From Sediminispirochaeta sp. (GTDB lineage: Bacteria; Spirochaetota; Spirochaetia; DSM-16054; Sediminispirochaetaceae), in contig DSBN01000233.1 in NCBI GenBank assembly GCA_011046055.1, positions 1-10,290 of the forward strand: DNA of 10,290 bases, in the 5' to 3' direction. Shown here piece by piece: positions 5,384 through 10,290 of this stretch. How positions within the stretch are numbered: the first letter of the stretch is position 1; every line of letters begins with the position of its first letter. Under the pieces are notes generated by a model, which was given only the letters and a program-made list of their open reading frames with translations, was not told the origin of the DNA and did no database searches. The position numbers were made by a program, and so were the translations under genes.

Positions 5384-7255
5384 TTATACCGCCTTCTCCA
5401 GGATTCGGTTCAGACGCTTCACGAAGTCCGCCGGCTTTTTGAGCTCCGCGCCTTCGACCAGCATCGCCTGTTCCAGCAGCAGGAAGCTCACATCCTCCAG
5501 CAAGGACTCGTCCTGGCTGTCGCGCAGCTTGTTGACAATCGGGTGATTGGGGTTCACCTCCAGGATCGGTTGGTACTCGGGAACGTCCTTCTGCCCCATC
5601 GCCTTGAGCATCTGCTGCATCTGCACGGTGGGGTCGTTCTCGTCGGCCACAATACAGGAGGGAGAGTCGCTCAAACGGCTGGAGGCGACCACATCTTTGA
5701 CTTTGTCGCCCAAGACCTTTTTGATCCGCTCCAGCAGGGGCTTGACCTCCTCTTCCTTCTCCTTGTCATCTTCGCTTTTCAGCTCCTCATCGGCTCCGGT
5801 ACGGTTGACCGATTTGAGCTCCAGCTCCCCGTACTTTCCGATGGAGGGAACCACGATCTCGTCGATGTCGTCGTCCATCAGCAGGACTTCTATCCCTTTC
5901 TTGCGGTAGGCTTCGAGGAGGGGAGAGTTGCGCAGGGTCTCCTCATCTTCGCCGGTGATGTAGTAGATCGCCTTTTGCTCCTCCTTCATCCGCTCCTGGT
6001 ACTCCGCCAAGCTGGTGTAACCCTCGGTCTCGGAGGACTTGAAGCGTACCAGCTCCAGCAGTGTCTCCCGGTTGGCGAAATCCGAATAGAGCCCCTCTTT
6101 GAGGGGGCGGTTGTACTGCTCGATGAACTTTTGGTATTTTTCCGGGTCCTTCTCGGCGATGTTCTTGAATTCGCCCAGCAGCTTCTTCACCGAGGAGTTT
6201 CTGATCTGACTCATCACCCGGTTCTGCTGCAGGATCTCCCGACTGACGTTCAGAGGCAGGTCGTCGGAGTCGATGACTCCCCGGACAAAACGCAGATAGG
6301 TGGGCATCAGCTCCTTCGAATCGTCGGTGATGAAGACCCGTTTCACGTAGAGTTTGACCCCCGGCTCGTAGTCCGCCTGGTACATGTCGAAGGGCGCGTG
6401 CTGGGGTACGAAGAAGAGAGTGGTGTACTGCAGGGTCCCTTCGGCCTGGGTATGGAGGTAGAACAGCGGATCCTCGTTGTCGTGGCCGATGCTCTTGTAG
6501 AACTCGTGGTACTCCTCCTCGGTGATATCAGACTTCGCCCTCTTCCACAGTGCCGAGGCCTTGTTCACCTGATCCCGCTTGTGTTCGATTTTTTCTTTTT
6601 TATCATCCCCCTCCCCTTCGTAGCTCTTCTGATCGTACTCGAGGAAAATGGGAAAGGCGATGTGGTCGGAGTACTTCTTCACCAGCTGTTCGATCTGCCA
6701 GCGGTTGGCGTACTCGCTGCCTTCGTCGTTCAGGTGGAGGGTGACGGTGGTCCCGTTCTCCTCCCGGGCAGCCTCCTTGATGGTGTAGGCCTCCTCACCG
6801 GTGCTGCTCCACAGCCAGGCCTGTTCTTCTCCGGCCTTGCGGGTGAGGACCTCAACCTTGTCGGCCACCATGAAGACGGAATAAAAACCGACTCCAAACT
6901 GACCGATCAGGTTGGCGTCCTTGCTGGCATCTCCGGTGAGCTGGTCGAGAAAGCTCCGAGTCCCGGATCGGGCGATGGTACCCAGCTGACCGTCCAGGTC
7001 TTCGCTGTTCATACCGATACCGTTGTCCGCCACGGTCAGAGTGCTCTTGTCCTCGTCGAACTCGATCTCGATTCGCGGTTCGAAGTGCATCTTTTTGAAC
7101 TCTTCGTCGGTGAGGGTGAGGTATTTCAGCTTGTCCAGGGCGTCGGAAGCGTTGGAGATGAGCTCCCGAAGAAATATCTCCTTGTGCGAGTAGAGACTGT
7201 GAATAATGAGTTTGAGTAGCTGTGAGACTTCCGTCTTAAACTTGTGCTTGGCCAT
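5384..7255 (-). CDS. htpG: molecular chaperone HtpG (Hsp90 family)
   Basis: The bacterial Hsp90, an ATP-driven homodimeric cytosolic chaperone that remodels partly folded clients. At 623 residues it is full length (E. coli about 624). The N-terminal GHKL ATPase domain shows Glu31 and Asn35 (FLRELISNASDAL), Asp77 in VADNGIGM, GTIARSGT (92-99) and the lid motif GQFGVGF (118-124). The middle domain has the catalytic Arg340 in LPLNVSREILQQN. The C-terminal dimerisation domain is complete and, as in other bacterial members, lacks the eukaryotic MEEVD tail. A charged linker (about 213-228) is rich in Glu, Asp and Lys. The ATG at 7255 has AAGGAG 6 nt upstream. The gene has its own promoter, and a complement of the ribosome binding site lies in its 5' UTR. 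No CIRCE element is visible. Confidence 0.98.
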   Translation of the reverse strand: MAKHKFKTEVSQLLKLIIHSLYSHKEIFLRELISNASDALDKLKYLTLTDEEFKKMHFEPRIEIEFDEDKSTLTVADNGIGMNSEDLDGQLGTIARSGTRSFLDQLTGDASKDANLIGQFGVGFYSVFMVADKVEVLTRKAGEEQAWLWSSTGEEAYTIKEAAREENGTTVTLHLNDEGSEYANRWQIEQLVKKYSDHIAFPIFLEYDQKSYEGEGDDKKEKIEHKRDQVNKASALWKRAKSDITEEEYHEFYKSIGHDNEDPLFYLHTQAEGTLQYTTLFFVPQHAPFDMYQADYEPGVKLYVKRVFITDDSKELMPTYLRFVRGVIDSDDLPLNVSREILQQNRVMSQIRNSSVKKLLGEFKNIAEKDPEKYQKFIEQYNRPLKEGLYSDFANRETLLELVRFKSSETEGYTSLAEYQERMKEEQKAIYYITGEDEETLRNSPLLEAYRKKGIEVLLMDDDIDEIVVPSIGKYGELELKSVNRTGADEELKSEDDKEKEEEVKPLLERIKKVLGDKVKDVVASSRLSDSPSCIVADENDPTVQMQQMLKAMGQKDVPEYQPILEVNPNHPIVNKLRDSQDESLLEDVSFLLLEQAMLVEGAELKKPADFVKRLNRILEKAV

Positions 7256-7261
7256 GCCAAT

Positions 7262-7300
7262 CTCCTTGCAGGTTTTGAAAATTTTATTGGGGAAAAGGAG
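7262..7300 (-). promoter_or_regulatory. possible Shine-Dalgarno-sequestering hairpin in the htpG leader
   Basis: In the minus-strand RNA the htpG ribosome binding site AAGGAG (7267-7262) is an exact complement of CUCCUU (7300-7295), 27 nt upstream. A competing pairing, CCAAU with AUUGG just before the start codon, is also possible. Such pairing could hide the site at low temperature. A 6-bp match can occur by chance in a leader of about 70 nt, so this is tentative. Confidence 0.3.
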
Positions 7301-7332
7301 GGACTCGACCCGGCGGCCATAAGCCCCTCAAA

Positions 7333-7361
7333 AATATACAAAAAAATACCCGCCCCGGCAA
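7333..7361 (-). promoter_or_regulatory. htpG promoter
   Basis: On the minus strand TTGCCG (7361-7356) and TATATT (7338-7333) are 17 bp apart. The predicted start near 7326 gives a leader of about 70 nt before the htpG ATG. It points away from the CNNM promoter, with 27 bp between the two -35 boxes. Confidence 0.55.
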
Positions 7362-7388
7362 ATATGAGCGTTGGCCATCATAGACGAC

Positions 7389-7417
7389 TTGCACTTAATC
7401 CTAACGCAAGATATAGT
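7389..7417 (+). promoter_or_regulatory. promoter of the leader ORF-CNNM unit
   Basis: TTGCAC (7389-7394) and TATAGT (7412-7417) are separated by exactly 17 bp. The predicted start near 7424 lies about 6 nt before the ATG of a 23-codon leader ORF and about 74 nt before the CNNM start codon. CTTGC (7388-7392) and GCAAG (7406-7410) form a small inverted repeat overlapping the promoter and could be a repressor site. Confidence 0.65.
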
Positions 7418-7429
7418 AAGGTTACGATC

Positions 7430-7501
7430 ATGGACGACGATCCGCTTCCTTCACATAACGACAAAAAACTCCGACTCGGTTGGTGCTGGGAAAAGCTATG
7501 A
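7430..7501 (+). CDS. putative 23-residue leader peptide (MgtL-like) before the CNNM gene
   Basis: A short ORF begins at ATG 7430, just after the predicted transcription start. It encodes 23 residues and ends at TGA 7499-7501, overlapping the CNNM ATG (7498-7500) as ATGA. The peptide opens MDDDPLP and continues through a DKKLRLGWCW segment. From memory, enterobacterial MgtL opens MEPDPTPLP and continues with a basic RRRLKL stretch; acidic/Pro N-termini like that destabilise translating ribosomes when Mg2+ is low. The downstream gene belongs to a Mg2+ transporter family. The CNNM start has only a weak GGGA-like site, so its translation may depend on ribosomes finishing this ORF. An AAGG (7418-7421) could be a ribosome binding site only if transcription starts earlier than predicted. 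The frame is open far upstream of the promoter, so openness itself is no evidence. Expression is unproven. Confidence 0.5.
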   Translation: MDDDPLPSHNDKKLRLGWCWEKL

Positions 7502-8742
7502 TTTTCCAAGCCCTGACCATCGTAGTGCTGATTTTTCTCTCAGCGGTATTCTCCTCCTCCGAGACAGCCTATACCTCGCTCTCCTTCCTCAAGCTTCAGG
7601 AACTTCTCAAGTACCACGGGCGAAGCGGCAGGTTGGTGAAATATCTCAGCGAACGTCCGAACATCCTGCTGACCACAATCTTGATCGGCAACAACCTGGT
7701 CAACATCGCCGCCTCCGCCTCGGCTACCCAGATGACCATTGTCCTCTTCGGCAATCAAGCGGTGGGAATCATGACCGGGGTTTTAACGCTGATCATTCTC
7801 ATCTTCGCCGAGGTCACCCCCAAACATCTGGCTATTCTCCACAGCGACAGGATCGCCCTCCGGATGGCCTACCCGATCAGGTTCCTCTCTATCCTGCTCT
7901 ACCCGGTGATCAAGCTCATCGGCTTCGTCAGTATCGCCATCACCAGCCTTTTTTCCAAGGAACAGCGATCCGAGATCTCCCTGGAGGGTATTTTGCACAT
8001 GGTGCACCTGGCCGAACGGGAGGGGGTGGTGGAAAATTACGAGACCAGGATGGTCAAGAGCGTGTTCCGCTTCAACGACACCCAGGTACAAACCATCATG
8101 ACCCACCGGACGGACGTCTTCAGCCTCGAAGCGGACAGAAGCCTGGGCGAGGTGCTGAAGGAGGTCACCGAGCGGGGTTACTCCCGAATTCCGGTCCACG
8201 ACGATAACCCGGAGCACATAGTGGGCATCCTGCTGGTCCGGGACATGATGAAGTACATCGCCGAAGAGGCGGAGCAGACGCTTATCCGAGACATCATGAC
8301 CCAGCCGATCTTCGTCTCGGAGACGCGCAAGGTGAACGAGCTTTTTTTTCTCTTCAAAAAAGAGAAGTTGAACATCGCCGTAGTGATGGACGAGTACGGC
8401 GGCTTGGCCGGGATAGTGACCTTGGAAGACGTGGCGGAGGAGCTTTTCGGGGAGCTCTACGACGAGAACGAAATCCAGGGCTGGGAAAAAATAACTCCCC
8501 TGGAGGACGGACAGTTTCGCATCACCGGCGATACCTCACTGCACCAGCTCAACGACCGTTTCAATATCAGCTTCGAGCACAGCAAGTACGTCCAGACCCT
8601 CGGCGGTTTTCTGATCGAGTATCTCGGAGCGATACCGGTACAGAACCAGAAAATCGAGACCCCCATGGGCAGCTTCGTCGTCGAATCGCTGAACAACAAG
8701 AGGATCGAGACGGTCATTTTCACTCCCGCCGCGCCGGATTAG
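7498..8742 (+). CDS. CNNM/CorC-type DUF21-CBS ion (Mg2+) transporter family protein
   Basis: An integral membrane protein of the HlyC/CorC (CNNM, MpfA, CorB) family, whose studied members move or help export Mg2+. The 414-residue product has an N-terminal DUF21 domain (1-150) with the family's ion-site motifs SSSETA (19-24), NNLVNI (65-70) and AEVTPKHLA (104-112). A CBS pair follows (about 197-255 and 262-318), ending in the signature DEYGGLAGIVTLEDV and EELFGEL. A C-terminal CorC/HlyC domain covers 333-409. Old labels such as haemolysin are misleading. The ATG at 7498 is preferred over TTG 7480 and GTG 7483, since it begins at the hydrophobic helix and overlaps the stop of the small upstream ORF. 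The true substrate (Mg2+, Co2+ or other) cannot be read from the sequence. Confidence 0.93.
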   Translation: MIFQALTIVVLIFLSAVFSSSETAYTSLSFLKLQELLKYHGRSGRLVKYLSERPNILLTTILIGNNLVNIAASASATQMTIVLFGNQAVGIMTGVLTLIILIFAEVTPKHLAILHSDRIALRMAYPIRFLSILLYPVIKLIGFVSIAITSLFSKEQRSEISLEGILHMVHLAEREGVVENYETRMVKSVFRFNDTQVQTIMTHRTDVFSLEADRSLGEVLKEVTERGYSRIPVHDDNPEHIVGILLVRDMMKYIAEEAEQTLIRDIMTQPIFVSETRKVNELFFLFKKEKLNIAVVMDEYGGLAGIVTLEDVAEELFGELYDENEIQGWEKITPLEDGQFRITGDTSLHQLNDRFNISFEHSKYVQTLGGFLIEYLGAIPVQNQKIETPMGSFVVESLNNKRIETVIFTPAAPD

Positions 8743-8812
8743 CACCGGGATACCCCTCCCCCCGGCACCTCCACCGACCGCTCGCACCAACGGGAGCCTC
8801 ACATTCTCATCC
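8743..8812 (+). other. C-rich, G-poor spacer, possible Rho-dependent termination region
   Basis: The 105-nt gap between the CNNM stop and leuS begins with a 5-bp CCGGG/CCCGG inverted repeat (8745-8749, 8761-8765) lacking a T-tail. It then becomes rich in C and poor in G with many pyrimidine-C steps, the composition of Rho loading sites. No intrinsic terminator is visible. The assignment rests on composition only. Confidence 0.25.
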
Positions 8813-8841
8813 TTGACGCAATGCCCAGGAGTGAATATCAT
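8813..8841 (+). promoter_or_regulatory. leuS promoter producing a leaderless mRNA
   Basis: TTGACG (8813-8818) and TATCAT (8836-8841) are separated by exactly 17 bp. The predicted start, seven bases past the -10 box, falls on the A of the leuS ATG at 8848. No Shine-Dalgarno sequence is properly spaced before that ATG; the nearest AGGAG is 17 nt away, inside the promoter. Confidence 0.6.
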
Positions 8842-8847
8842 TCGGCC

Positions 8848-10290
8848 ATGAGCAAGTACCCATTCAACGAAATCGAAAAGAAATGGCAGGACTACTGGGA
8901 GGAGCAGAAGACCTTCAAAGCGGTGGAAGATCCTTCGGTTCCTGAAGACAAGCGCCTGTATGTGCTGGACATGTTCCCCTATCCCTCTAGCCAGGGTTTG
9001 CACGTGGGACATCCGGAAGGATACACCGCGTCGGATATCTACAGTCGTTTCATGAAGATGCGGGGCTATCAGGTCCTCCATCCCATGGGATTTGACTCTT
9101 TCGGTCTACCGGCGGAGAACTACGCCATCAAGACCGGAACCCTCCCCAGGGTCTCTACGGAGCAGAATATTGAGCTGTTCACCACACAGATAAAGACTCT
9201 CGGTTTCAGCTACGACTGGGACCGCAAAATATCGACCCACGACCCGAACTACTACAAATGGACCCAGTGGATCTTTCTCAAGCTCTTCGAGCAGGGTCTG
9301 GCCTACGAAGACGAGGCGCCGATCAACTGGTGCCCCTCGTGCAAAACAGGACTGGCCAACGAAGAGGTCAAGGAGGGGCGCTGCGAGCGCTGCGGAGAGG
9401 AGGTCACCCGCAAGAGCATCCGCCAGTGGATCCTCAAAATCACCAACTACGCCGACCGTCTATTGGAGGACCTGGAGCTGCTGGACTGGTCCGAGTCGAT
9501 CAAGTCGATGCAGCGAAACTGGATCGGTCGCTCCGAGGGGGCCAACGTCAAGTTCAAGCTCGCCGACGGCAGTGACGAGTTTTCCGTATATACCACCAGG
9601 CCGGACACCCTCTTCGGCGCCACTTATATGGTACTCGCCCCGGAGCACCCCTTGGTGCACCGGATCACCACCGCGGACCTAAAAGCGGCGGTGGAGGAGT
9701 ACCTCGAAGAGGCACGGAAGAAGTCAGACCTAGAGCGGACCGATCTGGCCAAGGAGAAGACCGGCGTGTTCACCGGCGCCTACGCGATCAACCCGGTGAA
9801 CGACCAGAAGATACCCATCTGGGTCGCCGACTACGTGCTGATCAGCTACGGCTCCGGAGCGATCATGGCTGTTCCCGCCCACGACCAACGGGACTGGGAG
9901 TTCGCCAAGACCTTCGACCTGCCGATTGTCGAAGTCCTCTCCGGAGGCGACGTGGAAAAGGAGGCCTTCGTCGGCGACGGCCCCCATGTGAACTCCTCCT
10001 TCCTCGACGGTTTGGGCAAGGACGAGGCGATCGACAAGATCACCGCCTGGCTGGAAGAACGGAGCCTCGGCGAACGGGCGATCAACTACAAGCTGCGCGA
10101 CTGGATCTTCAGCCGTCAGCGCTACTGGGGCGAGCCCATTCCCCTGGTCCACTGCGAAAAGTGCGGCTCGGTACCCGTTCCCGAAGATGAGCTGCCCCTG
10201 ACCCTGCCGGAAGTGGATACCTACAAACCCACCGGCACCGGCGAGTCGCCCCTGGCGGCGATCGAAGATTGGGTCAACACCACCTGCCCC
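8848..10290 (+). CDS. leuS: leucyl-tRNA synthetase, N-terminal part (runs off the window)
   Basis: A class Ia synthetase that charges tRNA-Leu with leucine. The first 481 codons are present and open to the last base; the KMSKS loop and anticodon-binding domain lie beyond the edge. Visible are the HIGH-equivalent HVGH (52-55) after [11 protein letters not shown], the ZN1 module with Cys162, Cys165, Cys179 and Cys182 (WCPSC...CERC), and the CP1 editing domain with the Thr-rich TTRPDTLFG (249-257) and AVPAHDQRD, whose Asp346 matches the editing Asp of E. coli Leu[14 protein letters not shown] (421-432) marks the return to the catalytic core. The ATG at 8821 is in frame but lies between the -35 and -10 boxes, so 8848 is the better start. 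From memory the sequence is very close to Treponema/Spirochaeta LeuRS. Confidence 0.98.
   Translation, partial: MSKYPFNEIEKKWQDYWEEQKTFKAVEDPSVPEDKRLYVLDMFPYPSSQGLHVGHPEGYTASDIYSRFMKMRGYQVLHPMGFDSFGLPAENYAIKTGTLPRVSTEQNIELFTTQIKTLGFSYDWDRKISTHDPNYYKWTQWIFLKLFEQGLAYEDEAPINWCPSCKTGLANEEVKEGRCERCGEEVTRKSIRQWILKITNYADRLLEDLELLDWSESIKSMQRNWIGRSEGANVKFKLADGSDEFSVYTTRPDTLFGATYMVLAPEHPLVHRITTADLKAAVEEYLEEARKKSDLERTDLAKEKTGVFTGAYAINPVNDQKIPIWVADYVLISYGSGAIMAVPAHDQRDWEFAKTFDLPIVEVLSGGDVEKEAFVGDGPHVNSSFLDGLGKDEAIDKITAWLEERSLGERAINYKLRDWIFSRQRYWGEPIPLVHCEKCGSVPVPEDELPLTLPEVDTYKPTGTGESPLAAIEDWVNTTCP

Noticed and set aside
5543..7219. A 558-codon open frame on the + strand opposite htpG
   Set aside because: It lies entirely antisense to htpG, is a low-complexity Leu/Val/Gly/Asp mix typical of a mirrored GC-rich gene, and shows no motif.
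7256..7429. CIRCE (HrcA) operator in the htpG upstream region
   Set aside because: No TTAGCACTC / GAGTGCTAA inverted repeat is present on either strand.
7371..8207. A 278-codon + strand frame overlapping the CNNM gene in another register
   Set aside because: Pro/Arg/Gln-rich product without motifs, almost entirely overlapping a well-supported gene.
8745..8765. Intrinsic terminator behind the CNNM gene
   Set aside because: Only a 5-bp stem with an 11-nt loop and no T-tail; not convincing.
8821..8847. Upstream in-frame ATG for leuS
   Set aside because: It lies between the -35 and -10 boxes of the best promoter and has no ribosome binding site; family members begin near MSKYPF.

Overview
The window (about 10.3 kb, GC-rich) reads as ordinary chromosomal DNA of a free-living spirochaete. 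The strongest support is the leucyl-tRNA synthetase N-terminus, which from memory closely resembles Treponema/Spirochaeta LeuRS. The paired STAS and receiver-PP2C genes and the CHAP-type lipoprotein with an inserted DxNxDG loop also fit. The phylum call is inference from remembered families, not from a search. No mobile element, tRNA, rRNA or CRISPR array is visible.

Layout. Positions 1-151 hold a long perfect hairpin and a possible rlmE promoter. Then come, on the + strand, rlmE (23S rRNA 2'-O-methyltransferase) and a translationally coupled secreted NlpC/P60-CHAP-like lipoprotein. They meet tail to tail, with overlapping stop codons, a minus-strand signalling pair: a receiver-like/PP2C phosphatase (with its own sigma-70-type promoter) and a STAS anti-anti-sigma protein. 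Upstream on the minus strand lies a System II cytochrome c maturation cluster: a membrane-anchored NusG-domain-II protein, a short ResB and CcsA. Further upstream is htpG with its own promoter and a terminator-like structure behind it.

A divergent intergenic region (7256-7497) carries back-to-back promoters: one for htpG, one for a DUF21/CBS/CorC-type (CNNM/MpfA-like) ion-transport protein. The last gene is the 5' part of leuS, which runs off the window.

Most interesting signals. (1) Between the CNNM promoter and the CNNM start codon lies a 23-codon reading frame that begins Met-Asp-Asp-Asp-Pro-Leu-Pro. It ends in an ATGA overlap with the CNNM start. Its acidic/proline start and basic-leucine middle resemble the enterobacterial Mg2+-sensing leader peptide MgtL, and the downstream gene belongs to a Mg2+ transporter family. 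This is a candidate, apparently undescribed, Mg2+-responsive leader peptide. (2) Several genes (leuS, rlmE, the NusG-II gene, possibly the leader ORF) have a -10-like hexamer only 6-12 nt before an ATG with no Shine-Dalgarno sequence, suggesting leaderless mRNAs. (3) The htpG 5' UTR contains an exact complement of its own Shine-Dalgarno sequence, a possible RNA thermometer. (4) The phosphatase's receiver domain has lost its phospho-acceptor Asp.
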